Positions 15,901-21,734 of a DNA stretch of 54,636 nt are shown here, piece after piece. The DNA is from a virus. The position numbers were made by a program, and so were the translations under genes. Within the stretch, counting starts at the first letter, position 1; each line of letters starts with the position of its first letter. Where the stretch lies: the IMG/VR virus record IMGVR_UViG_3300046675_000480, positions 1 to 54,636 of that record; one strand, written 5' to 3'. The notes below the pieces were generated by a model, which did no database searches, was not told where the DNA came from, and saw only the letters and a program-made list of their open reading frames with translations.

Positions 15901-16107
15901 ATGCGCATCGAGGTGCCCCGCACCGCCGCGCTGTCGATCCCGGCCTACGGCGTCAATGTCCACGGCGAGCACGAGGTCGTGGTGGTCGGCACGGCATGGA
16001 AGAACTGGGACGCATGGCTGGGCTACGCGCCGCGCTATGTCGACGTGCCGCTGGCGCACCACCGCGCGCCGCCGGCTGAACCCGAACAGATGAAGCAGGC
16101 CGCATGA
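9880..16107 (+). CDS. giant polyvalent protein with three ADP-ribosyltransferase-like domains (-1 frame)
   Basis: The ORF has 2075 codons; ATG 9880 lacks a good SD, so it is probably reached mainly by -1 frameshifting at 9910-9916, giving a fusion of about 2526 residues. Residue numbers are from ATG 9880. ART1 (about 29-185) has LRMYHGT, GYWFTSNPETASKYAG and KSATGNKGTFDP. A middle domain (about 215-400) is of unknown type. ART2 (about 454-745) has VLYHGT, GAGFYFTN and VFEPNQIKSAIGNRGTFDP. Linkers of HPRG/GQW type occur near 190-207 and 753-776. Three related Trp/Gly-rich repeats span about 798-985, then an acidic region. ART3 (about 1915-2055) shows the full R-S-ExE set: R1948 in LYRG, S1987-T-S1989 and E2030-x-E2032. 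Likely ejected with DNA, as T4 Alt is; targets unknown. Confidence 0.82.
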   Translation: MDRWRRGGEAPKSASPPRDVEAGRIAQTETPEFKAWFGKSKVVDKKGAPLRMYHGTQRSFSEFKPTRGPYGMSTGYWFTSNPETASKYAGEPSAGGANVMPVYVGMSRPKVFDVRGLKEDAKDRVMSKYANTSDQKLQEQGYDGVMFLGWDFHRNEIAVKVFDPKRVKSATGNKGTFDPASKVITDSMRADWDESQHPRGQPENAGEFARSPSAGTAHSYEFVSPNIREGTHLKEARLGLKSTRHKFISHVAEEVDKALRMKGEVKPVIGLWSDGAENSTMTEYASPSWDHLVLSASMKGWLAKQKQVLIFREGDSDATHGEEAFLASFHADGSAAEISQFLAEHGLIYHTLEPISGSSSVVHVYGQGHDDTTMQAVKAAGEHYGSKVDVRTGRGAFLGTHKEDGTADEQRADARAVYDREIAGSRVQRAAELWQGLRDRYGKQADEVTSDQTETPQFRHWFGGSKIVDEDGQPAVLYHGTLGNYDAFDKSKASIEGNWGAGFYFTNDPDDLSANYAGYGPDITNRIENLAEQIENEGGEQGDEIWDKIDPKERHAMAKRYAEKQLGVKHEGAAMPVFLKMDRPFKVGGKDQSQLDYDLPYNEETEEYADKATGKGAEFIDALREIAGDYESAEGANDFADSLQQEMMDGGGIPADKLELLASKTEGLAYAEDPDTGKLAASEILRKALQKIGFDGIIDTRVSKKFPAMKGMKPSTAHYIVFEPNQIKSAIGNRGTFDPAKATVTDSVSAADAYNPNEARIPKGQEGAGQWTASGGGGLGFTKGESVGNTDVWNHANGGKLAISNQTGNWRYFDPETSKTIESGQGEESLSNFIYQHREELQPKEKNAKLGEMGFTLDKEAGTQTLQYWDAKNGGALELHGDGSWSFDWADGSGRKDVGPNQKSLDAFLDKNKEALANLPSDKAVAALQALGFEVTQRGGGKVRLKLGFHDITVMPSGAWRWKHEAGDQTRGDNLRQLLTLLADPENDYEFKNKEMTAKAKEMLAALPQPPVKPLNTDIEEDVVAVGGDDWNKATAVKLEKEFKAVLPEIDKIASEAIASGETGGEAEEEPDTEAELEDAEPVPTAWDELSEDQQEKAKQGWMDANEQDYKDSEKQNYYDNGDALGDAKSQLAYNFDQPSKDNKWAEDAVQEFLDEEAEAGTPVPYTAAQIIAALDVKFDNQGGGDGNFEVVWDNDELRDPSDLTYDPKTQAVLPGFERPDASDHLTPDMRENIKDALEKAFDSKADDISGDMEPDDYIYESVSEYMDDAWDNLSEKKKWGAAVEHLDPEVFENKGEVTVDTSGYDTSSVYGKVTLDTPPKRYDPLNVSSGKDYKKTQALSRIISIDRAQQVLQKRGLIKQGGEKTTNATAVRDINAQFNEMAKENIGEQRWSNIAERIRYSHDPDTNIRKFSGVIGRVGDRLANTSMAKGVRHAIGGNMSEDEAKRAARNFAAKLLAASSFEVGSDNFAKVHIDRAELEKIAKPGEWKMADGYGIGQIEDHIHDEIAGYVGDQFEASGERMKERLRSIDNNMWEAWKGSSTSDAGKLIQIASADEFGGRLRLPEKPPLDIKPAEQLTAPQVVDQLQRYHTFIDDFAAAMAEQKAGKGDSKAALKMTEDRAKDMEGSEAYNQIANRLTDTIYNWDRHGVAKMVLAHKILRAAKFTQDDKGIIHVSFDKLRPVTALEAPSLKEPEDPALVTAAFDKAVDASKNELESAARDALLMWVSGKNQQAEEKARRRAMAEWGGYKPTPLADKVEKFNSDRYMQDTMRSNFSRALTEADRKLREVGPEGAKRVEGPAAFLQRGASRLVNVIAANTKMAIKDGEPVATINWDDPALAETLKVDYADSPAVKAAVEAVKPQLPSTAAFAFDKAIKEFEDQKEADAVGKYQNAAQYSWDSKQTMIDEANKTYKDIGGYEGFKAMIRSKWETTQYLLHKAGVKTLKLYRGVTLPETDTPEVKKVDVQGGGDVFQKIPEFKIERNGAASTSTDRSVSNKWHEGQTGKVTMRIEVPRTAALSIPAYGVNVHGEHEVVVVGTAWKNWDAWLGYAPRYVDVPLAHHRAPPAEPEQMKQAA
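9890..9948 (+). promoter_or_regulatory. putative dnaX-like -1 ribosomal frameshift signal
   Basis: Three elements stand in order. The SD-like GGAGGAGG lies at 9890-9897. The heptamer C CCA AAA lies at 9910-9916, with CCA and AAA as zero-frame codons. A perfect 9-bp stem, GCCCGCCTC (9923-9931) with GAGGCGGGC (9940-9948), has an 8-base loop. The spacer from heptamer to stem is 6 bases and the SD ends 12 bases before the heptamer, as in dnaX. A -1 slip moves from the GNAT/ParB frame exactly into the ART frame, before the zero-frame TAG at 9953-9955. Confidence 0.8.
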
Positions 16108-16283
16108 CAAAGACTGTCACCATCGACCTGACGGCCTACGATTCGGGCAAGCCCAACTGGCTGAGCCCGGTCGAGCAGAACCGGCCGAGGATCGAGGCGC
16201 TGCGCGCCGCCAAGCGGGCCGAGCGCCGGGCAGCGGCCGACGCCGCCGTCAAGCTGGAGAAGTGGCTGAAGGACCGCGAGTAG
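16104..16283 (+). CDS. 59-residue basic helical protein
   Basis: ATG 16104 overlaps the previous TGA (ATGA). The product begins MTKTVTIDLTAYDSGKPNWL and continues as a highly charged helix rich in Arg, Ala and Lys (IEALRAAKRAERRAAADAAV), ending WLKDRE. The stop at 16281-16283 abuts the ATG of the next gene. It may be a small nucleic-acid-binding or scaffold-like protein. No family recognised; coding is supported by tight packing between two real genes. Confidence 0.65.
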   Translation: MTKTVTIDLTAYDSGKPNWLSPVEQNRPRIEALRAAKRAERRAAADAAVKLEKWLKDRE

Positions 16284-18065
16284 ATGCGCGCCGCCGGCAT
16301 CATGCTGCTCAGCGCACAGGGCCGCGTGCTGTTTCTCAAGCGCTCGCCGGCCGGCGACATGCCCCGGCGCTGGTGCTTCCCCGGCGGCGGGCTGGAAGAC
16401 GACGAGACACCCGAGGAAGCCGCCCTGCGCGAACTCAAGGAGGAGTGCGGCATCGAGGCGCGCGAGGAGAACCTGACCTTCTGGACGCGCACGCTGAACG
16501 AGCAGACCGGCGTCGAGTTCACCACCTTCATCGTGCGCGGCGTCATGGAGTTCGAGCCGCACCTCAACGCCGAGCACCTCGCCTATTTGTGGCGCGATCC
16601 CGACGAGCCGCCGCGCCCGCTCCACCCCGGCTGCGAGGTCGCGCTGAAGCGCCTGCACTGGGACGAACTGGGCGTCGCCCGCGCCATGAAGGATGGCGAA
16701 CTGAGCGGCCCGCAGGACTACGAGAACATCGTGCTGTTCGCCTTGCGCATCACCGGCACGGGCGTCGCCTTCCGCCACAAGTGGGGCGAGTTCGTGCAGC
16801 GCGATCCGGCGCTCTACCTCAACGACGACTTCCTCGCCCGGTGCAACGGACTGCCGGTGATCATGGAGCACCCGAAGACCGACGTGCTCGACACCGAGGA
16901 GTTCAAGGACCGCACCATCGGCACGATCATGCTGCCCTACATCAAGGGCGACGAGGTCTGGGGCATCGCCAAAATCTACGATGCCAACGCGGCCGAGATG
17001 ATGAAGGACGAACAGCTTTCAACATCGCCGGCCGTGGTGTGGCGAGACCCGGACGTCAACACGACGCTGGAGACCGACGATGGCCACACCATCCTCGTCG
17101 AGGGTAAGCCGAGCCTGCTCGATCATCTCGCCGTCTGCAGGCAAGGCGTTTGGGACAAGGCGGGTGAGCCGACAGGTATTGACACAACAGGAGTATTGAC
17201 CATGGCCGACGACAAGAAGCCTACCGCTGCTGCCGATGCCGGGAGCGGCAAGACACTCGACAAGCTGCTCAAAGGCTTGGACGCGATGATGGCGAAGGTC
17301 GATTCGCTGACCGGGCGAATGGACACCTTCGAGAAGAAGAAGGCCGGCGATGCCGCAGGCGGCGATCCGCCGCCCGCGCCCGACGCGCCCCCGGCCAACG
17401 AGGAAGGCGACGGCAAGCCCGTGCCGGTCGCCGCCGACAAGAAGAACGCCCATGTCGAGCCCGACGCGGTCCCGCCGCCGCCGCCCGTGGCCGAGAAGAA
17501 GGAGGAGACGCCGCCCCCGCCGCCCTTCGTCAAGAAGGATGCCGAGCCGCCGACCGACCAGCCGGTCCCGGCTCCGCTCGACAAGGCGGCCGATTCGACC
17601 GGCGATCTCAACCTGCTGCGCAAGCGGCTGGCCGAGCTTGAGGCGCGCATGCCCAAGCACCGCACCGACCACGACCTCGCCGCCGATCAGGCCCGTGCCG
17701 ATTCGGTCGCCGCGATGTTCGGCGAGCAGGCTCCGCGCCCGCTGATCGGCGACACCCGCGCCAGCTACGTGCTGCGCAACCTTGAGAAGTACAAGGTCCA
17801 CAGCCCGGCGTGGAAGGGCATCGACCTCACGCCGATGTCGGTCGACGAGAAGGTGCTCGACATCGCCGCCGATCAAATCTATGCGGCCGCCAAGCTGGCC
17901 GCGAGCAATCCCGTGAACGTGCCGCTGGGCACTCTCCGGGCCATCACCACCCGTCGGGACACCGGGCACCTTGAGACCAAGTTCATGGGCTCGCCCAGCG
18001 CGTGGATGAACCGCCACGCGCCCAACAAGCGCTTCGTCACCGCCATCAACCTGAAGAAGGACTGA
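16284..18065 (+). CDS. Nudix hydrolase fused to DUF2213-like prohead/scaffold protein
   Basis: The 593-residue product has three parts. Residues 1-140 are a Nudix domain with a complete box: G-GLEDD-E-TPEEAAL-REL-K-EE-C-G-I, with every consensus position present. Nudix enzymes hydrolyse nucleoside diphosphates linked to other groups, including ADP-ribose and NAD. Residues about 155-290 resemble DUF2213 (LPVIMEHPKTDVLD, IGTIMLPYIKGDEVWGIAKI, QLSTSPAVVWRD), a family found just before capsid genes and thought to act in prohead proteolysis or scaffolding. Residues 307-593 hold a coiled coil, a long Pro/Lys/Glu-rich linker and a helical C-terminus typical of scaffolds. An internal ribosome site starts a nested product at 17202. 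Nudix substrate unknown. Confidence 0.85.
   Translation: MRAAGIMLLSAQGRVLFLKRSPAGDMPRRWCFPGGGLEDDETPEEAALRELKEECGIEAREENLTFWTRTLNEQTGVEFTTFIVRGVMEFEPHLNAEHLAYLWRDPDEPPRPLHPGCEVALKRLHWDELGVARAMKDGELSGPQDYENIVLFALRITGTGVAFRHKWGEFVQRDPALYLNDDFLARCNGLPVIMEHPKTDVLDTEEFKDRTIGTIMLPYIKGDEVWGIAKIYDANAAEMMKDEQLSTSPAVVWRDPDVNTTLETDDGHTILVEGKPSLLDHLAVCRQGVWDKAGEPTGIDTTGVLTMADDKKPTAAADAGSGKTLDKLLKGLDAMMAKVDSLTGRMDTFEKKKAGDAAGGDPPPAPDAPPANEEGDGKPVPVAADKKNAHVEPDAVPPPPPVAEKKEETPPPPPFVKKDAEPPTDQPVPAPLDKAADSTGDLNLLRKRLAELEARMPKHRTDHDLAADQARADSVAAMFGEQAPRPLIGDTRASYVLRNLEKYKVHSPAWKGIDLTPMSVDEKVLDIAADQIYAAAKLAASNPVNVPLGTLRAITTRRDTGHLETKFMGSPSAWMNRHAPNKRFVTAINLKKD
17202..18065 (+). CDS. nested in-frame scaffold protein (putative)
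   Basis: Within the preceding gene an AGGAG at 17189-17193 stands eight bases before an in-frame ATG at 17202. Translation from there gives about 287 residues beginning MADDKKPTAAADAGSGKTLD. It contains the coiled coil (LLKGLDAMMAKVDSLTGRMD), the Pro-rich linker and the helical C-terminus, but neither the Nudix nor the DUF2213 part. This mirrors lambda C/Nu3, where an internal start makes the scaffold in excess over the protease fusion (established). The nested start is inferred from sequence; its use is not shown. Confidence 0.5.
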   Translation: MADDKKPTAAADAGSGKTLDKLLKGLDAMMAKVDSLTGRMDTFEKKKAGDAAGGDPPPAPDAPPANEEGDGKPVPVAADKKNAHVEPDAVPPPPPVAEKKEETPPPPPFVKKDAEPPTDQPVPAPLDKAADSTGDLNLLRKRLAELEARMPKHRTDHDLAADQARADSVAAMFGEQAPRPLIGDTRASYVLRNLEKYKVHSPAWKGIDLTPMSVDEKVLDIAADQIYAAAKLAASNPVNVPLGTLRAITTRRDTGHLETKFMGSPSAWMNRHAPNKRFVTAINLKKD

Positions 18066-18072
18066 ACGCACC

Positions 18073-18702
18073 ATGCCGATCAGCATCAATCCCCAAGTCA
18101 CCACGAACGCTGCGGGCTCCTTCGGCGTGACGTGGGACGGCCTCATGCAGGGCACGGCCTATCCCGCGCCCAACAGCATGTTCAACCTCGCGGGCGGCTA
18201 CGTCGCCTCCACCGAGACCGATCCGATGTACGGCGGCATCGGCATCTCCGAAGCCGTGCCGCTCGCGGTCGGCTCGCCGCCGACCACGCCCGCGCAGGAA
18301 CAGGGCGGCCCCATCGCCCGCGCCACCAGCCTGACCCCGGCCGCTGCGCTGTCGCTCACCGGCTTCACGGTGTTCGATCAGGACTACGCGATGATCAACT
18401 CGCCGGCCAGCCAAGTGCCGCTCGCGCAGGCCGGCATGCAGGTCAACTTCTACCGGCTCGGCTCGGGGGCGCGCATCGCCGTCGCCATCGACCCCGCGCT
18501 GGTCAACCTGTACGGCAACGTGATCACCCAGCAGGTCTCGTGGGACTTCACCAACCAGCGGCTGGTCGCGTTCAGCGTCGCCGCCCTGCCGGTCAAAATC
18601 CTCCGCGTCATGCCGACCAACTGCATGACGGTGAACTTCGTCTCTGGCTCCGGCGTCGCGAATTGGAATCGCAACGGCGCGGCCGCCATCATCCTGATCT
18701 GA
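18073..18702 (+). CDS. putative capsid decoration/cement protein
   Basis: The 209-residue product is Ala/Gly/Val-rich and beta-rich, with few charges and no signal peptide. It opens MPISINPQVTTNAAGSFGV and contains GGYVASTETDPMYGGIGISE and later FYRLGSGARIAVAIDPALVN. It sits between the prohead/scaffold gene and the major capsid gene, where decoration or stabilising proteins are commonly encoded. The role is inferred from position and composition; I do not recognise a named family with certainty. Confidence 0.65.
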   Translation: MPISINPQVTTNAAGSFGVTWDGLMQGTAYPAPNSMFNLAGGYVASTETDPMYGGIGISEAVPLAVGSPPTTPAQEQGGPIARATSLTPAAALSLTGFTVFDQDYAMINSPASQVPLAQAGMQVNFYRLGSGARIAVAIDPALVNLYGNVITQQVSWDFTNQRLVAFSVAALPVKILRVMPTNCMTVNFVSGSGVANWNRNGAAAIILI

Positions 18703-18718
18703 AGGGAGCAGACAAACC

Positions 18719-19744
18719 ATGGCACTGCTGGCACCCGCCTTTGTGACGGTCAATCCGTCGCTCATCGAGCCCGACCTCCTGCTGCCCTACGCGCAAGCGT
18801 CCGGCGCTTTCGACCTGATCGAAGGCGGCGAGCCCCGCGTCAAGCTCAGCGAAGGCGATCTCTACGTCTACATGAAGCGCGTCGACCTGCGCACGTCGAT
18901 GGCCGCCGGACCGGCGAGCTACAACTCGCTGCCCGGCGTCAACGTGGCGTTCTCGCAGATCAGCACCCCGACCTACCTGCTGCAGGTCCGGGCGATCTAC
19001 AATCACCACGACCAAGCCGCCGCCCAGCAGTGGGGCGTCGGCCTGCCCGAGGCCTACCGCCTCGGCATGCGGCAGGGCCACTTCCAGTTGGCCCGCAGCG
19101 CGCTGCTCTACGGCTTCAATCCGCAGAACGGCGAGGGCCTGCTCAACGCAGCCGGTGCCACCGCCGTCAACCTGCCGGCCGACAGCCAAGGGGCCACCAC
19201 CGTCATCACCTACGACAACGGCCAGATGGCGTTCTTCCTGCTGCAGCAGCTTGGCGCGATCAAGATTCGCACCAACCAGCTTGGCATCGGCCGCAAGTTC
19301 ACGATCTGCGGCCCGCAGCGCGTGCTGGAGCAGTTCGAGTATCCCGGCATCGTGCAACTGACCCAGTACCAGCGCGTCGGCGCGGGCACGACCACCACGG
19401 CCGGCGTGGTCAAGGAGGTCGCCATGATGAACGGCGACACCCTGATGTGGACCTACGACGACACGCTGATCGGCAAGGGCGCGGGCGGCAACGACGCCGT
19501 CATCATCACCATGCCGGAGGTCGAGAAGCCCAAGGGCGACGGCATGATCAACACCAACGAGTTCGCCGGACTGAAGCCCGGCAACGACGCCTGCCTGACC
19601 ATGTACGCCGATCAGGCGGCCCCCAAGGAGATCACTTCCCCGCTCGCGGGTGGAGCGACCGACGTGCTGAGCGAGTGGCGCATCACCTCGGGCTGGGCGA
19701 TCCGCCCGGAGGCGATCACCATCGCCTCGATGCAGTACCAGTAA
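18719..19744 (+). CDS. major capsid protein (DUF2184-like, HK97 fold expected)
   Basis: The 341-residue product has AGGGAG before ATG 18719. It resembles DUF2184 capsid proteins of myoviruses: an N-terminal segment (IEPDLLLPYAQASGAFDLI), then RVDLRTSMAAGPASYNSLPG, a helical part with AYRLGMRQGHFQLARSALLYG, and a C-terminal beta region ending EWRITSGWAIRPEAITIASM. It should form the icosahedral shell. The order protease/scaffold, decoration, capsid, neck genes supports this. No N-terminal delta domain is evident, in line with a separate scaffold. Confidence 0.85.
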   Translation: MALLAPAFVTVNPSLIEPDLLLPYAQASGAFDLIEGGEPRVKLSEGDLYVYMKRVDLRTSMAAGPASYNSLPGVNVAFSQISTPTYLLQVRAIYNHHDQAAAQQWGVGLPEAYRLGMRQGHFQLARSALLYGFNPQNGEGLLNAAGATAVNLPADSQGATTVITYDNGQMAFFLLQQLGAIKIRTNQLGIGRKFTICGPQRVLEQFEYPGIVQLTQYQRVGAGTTTTAGVVKEVAMMNGDTLMWTYDDTLIGKGAGGNDAVIITMPEVEKPKGDGMINTNEFAGLKPGNDACLTMYADQAAPKEITSPLAGGATDVLSEWRITSGWAIRPEAITIASMQYQ

Positions 19745-19960
19745 GTGTTCCTCAAGCTGATCGAGCGCGACGGCGGGTTTCAGGTGATCGAGGCCCGCAC
19801 CGTCGCGTTCCGTCGGCATCCCGAGGCCGTCGCCATCGTCGATCAGGGGCTGGCATCGACACGCACCTTCCCGCTCGTCCACAACGCCTACCTGCTGAAC
19901 GACGCCGGCAAGACCATCGAGACCTTCATCATCAACGGAGACAGAAAGGCACCACCATGA
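19745..19960 (+). CDS. small protein downstream of capsid
   Basis: The 71-residue product starts at GTG 19745, immediately after the capsid TAA. It is compact and charged (KLIERDGGFQVIEARTVAF, NDAGKTIETFIINGDRKAPP) and predicted beta-rich. The stop overlaps the ATG of the next gene (ATGA). No SD of its own is needed if it is coupled to capsid translation. Family unknown; a neck or capsid-associated protein is possible. Confidence 0.6.
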   Translation: MFLKLIERDGGFQVIEARTVAFRRHPEAVAIVDQGLASTRTFPLVHNAYLLNDAGKTIETFIINGDRKAPP

Positions 19961-20454
19961 AGTTCTTCGTCGCCAATGCGACCCACCAGATTCAGTCGGT
20001 CAACTACCGGCTGAGCGTCGACCCCAAGGCTGGCTTTTCGACCCAGAACATCGACATCGGCCGCCAGCAGATGATCGGCCATGCCAACCTCGACAAGGAG
20101 CAGATCGAGCGCATCTTCCACCAGCTTGCGCTGTATGGCCTGCGCATGGCGCGCGACCTCGACTGGGATCGCGACACCAAGGTGCCGCTGATCGGCAGCA
20201 TCGACGAGCCGGTGCCGTTCGAGTTGATTATGAAGGCCGTCGAGTTCAACGACGGCGTGATGAACAAGCAGGGCAAGAAGCTGCGCGAGGAGGCCGCCAT
20301 CGCCACCAGCCACGGCATGCGCAACTACTCGCCGCAGGCCGCCGACAACGTGGCGCTCAGCGTCGAGGAGGAGAAGCCCGGCACCATGGATCACGGCGGC
20401 AAGCAGGGCATCGCCGAAGGCTACCGCATGGACCGCGAGTTCGGCCGGTCCTGA
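19957..20454 (+). CDS. conserved structural-region protein of unknown function
   Basis: The 165-residue product starts MKFFVANATHQIQSVNYRLS at ATG 19957, which overlaps the previous stop. The N-terminus is beta-rich. The middle is helical (ANLDKEQIERIFHQLALYGL) and is followed by an acidic and Gly-rich tail. Similar short proteins between capsid and neck genes occur in DUF3383-type phages, but I cannot name the family. Its position suggests head completion or a minor capsid role. Confidence 0.65.
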   Translation: MKFFVANATHQIQSVNYRLSVDPKAGFSTQNIDIGRQQMIGHANLDKEQIERIFHQLALYGLRMARDLDWDRDTKVPLIGSIDEPVPFELIMKAVEFNDGVMNKQGKKLREEAAIATSHGMRNYSPQAADNVALSVEEEKPGTMDHGGKQGIAEGYRMDREFGRS

Positions 20455-20455
20455 C

Positions 20456-20941
20456 ATGGCCGACCCGACGATCCCCGGCTATCTGGATTTCCTGCGGCGC
20501 TACGTGGGAATACCGCCGGAGGCGTTGGCCGACGACGATCCCGACATCGAGGCGAGCTACTGGGCTTCGCTGACCATCGTGAACTACTGGCTGGTGTTCG
20601 TCGGCACCGCCGATCCGTCGGGGGCGCAGAACACCTACTACACTTGGGCGGTCTACAATCTCGGCGCTCACATCCTGATCTCGACCCACCTCGACGATCC
20701 CAACGCGCCCGAGCCGTGGAACCACTACTGGTCGGACCTGCGCGCCAAGTACGGCCTCGACAGCTTCGTGCTCGGCGTCATCCAGTCGAGCGCCGATCAG
20801 GGCACCAGCCAGAGCCTGCTGGTGCCGGACTGGGTCAAGAACCTGACGATGTTCGACCTTGCCCTGCTCAAGACGCCATGGGGTCGCCGCTACTTGGGAC
20901 TGGCACAGGCCTATGGCCCGACGATCTGGGGGCTGACATGA
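20456..20941 (+). CDS. head-tail connector (adaptor) candidate
   Basis: The 161-residue product is mostly helical with many Trp and Tyr (GYLDFLRRYVGIPPEALADD, YWASLTIVNYWLVFVG, YYTWAVYNLGAHILISTHLD). Size, helical pattern and place just after the capsid genes fit adaptors of the DUF4054/gp6 kind that seal the portal to the neck. The stop overlaps the next ATG (20938-20941). The family match is tentative. Confidence 0.65.
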   Translation: MADPTIPGYLDFLRRYVGIPPEALADDDPDIEASYWASLTIVNYWLVFVGTADPSGAQNTYYTWAVYNLGAHILISTHLDDPNAPEPWNHYWSDLRAKYGLDSFVLGVIQSSADQGTSQSLLVPDWVKNLTMFDLALLKTPWGRRYLGLAQAYGPTIWGLT

Positions 20942-21426
20942 CCACCCTCCACCTCGGCGTGATCGAGCAGGGCTATCGAACGCCCAGCCTCGGCTACAGC
21001 GGCAAGACCGGCCGGCCCGGCAAGAAGCGCAAGGCGCAGATCGCGGCGCGCACCACGGGCGAGGTCGCCGAAATCCTCGAACGCCGCTATCACGTCATGG
21101 AGGTGTTCTACGAGGCGCACGCCGACGAGATCATGGAGAAGATCGCCGAGGGCTATGCTGCCGCCACCGAGACCATGATGATGAATCCCGGCGCACCGAC
21201 GCCGGTCGACATCTCGATGGTCGCCACCAGCAAGCTCAAGACCGAGTTCGTCGACTTCCTCGACTCGGGCGAGATGGAGCGCATGGGCATCCCCGGCGTG
21301 CCGACGCAGGCGGCCCTGCATGGCGTCAGCCACCGCTTCGCCCATCCCTACGCCCGGCGCGGCCGCCGGCCGTCCTTCATCGACACCGGCCTGTACGAGG
21401 CCTCCTTCGTTGCATGGATCGACTGA
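20938..21426 (+). CDS. neck/tail-completion protein candidate
   Basis: The 162-residue product starts at ATG 20938, overlapping the previous stop. After a basic stretch (KTGRPGKKRKAQIAARTTGE) come a helix (VAEILERRYHVMEVFYEAHA) and a C-terminal segment ending RPSFIDTGLYEASFVAWID. The length, basic N-terminus and the Asp-Thr-Gly-x-Tyr ending recall HK97 gp10-like neck proteins, as does the gene order. Assignment is by context. Confidence 0.6.
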   Translation: MTTLHLGVIEQGYRTPSLGYSGKTGRPGKKRKAQIAARTTGEVAEILERRYHVMEVFYEAHADEIMEKIAEGYAAATETMMMNPGAPTPVDISMVATSKLKTEFVDFLDSGEMERMGIPGVPTQAALHGVSHRFAHPYARRGRRPSFIDTGLYEASFVAWID

Positions 21427-21734
21427 TGCTGCAGAAGATCGACCTCAAGAACGCCTTGGCCCAGCGCGAGGCCTGCGCCCTGATCCCCGACTTCGGCTAT
21501 GTCCGCTTGGGCGTGCCGCCGATGCCGCGCACGGCGATCTACCCGCCCTCGGCCTGCCTGCCGCCAACCGGCACGGCGGACGGCTCGATCCACGACCTGA
21601 TCGTGCATGGCGAGACCGTCAGGATGATCTGGCGGGCCGACGCCAAGGCATGGTCGCCCTTGTCGGTCCTGCAGGGCAACCGGCTGGCGTTCGGCGCGGC
21701 CTACCTCGCCGCCTATGGCTGGAAGCTCGCCTGA
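21426..21734 (+). CDS. small neck-region protein
   Basis: About 102 residues from ATG 21426 (MLQKIDLKNALAQREACALI), overlapping the preceding TGA; an in-frame ATG at 21414 adds four residues. The protein is Pro-rich in the middle (PPMPRTAIYPPSACLPPTG) and ends in a hydrophobic segment with WSPLSVLQGNRLAFGAAYLA. There is no signal peptide. The stop overlaps the ATG of the next gene. Family unknown; a minor tail-connection role is inferred from location. Confidence 0.6.
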   Translation: MLQKIDLKNALAQREACALIPDFGYVRLGVPPMPRTAIYPPSACLPPTGTADGSIHDLIVHGETVRMIWRADAKAWSPLSVLQGNRLAFGAAYLAAYGWKLA

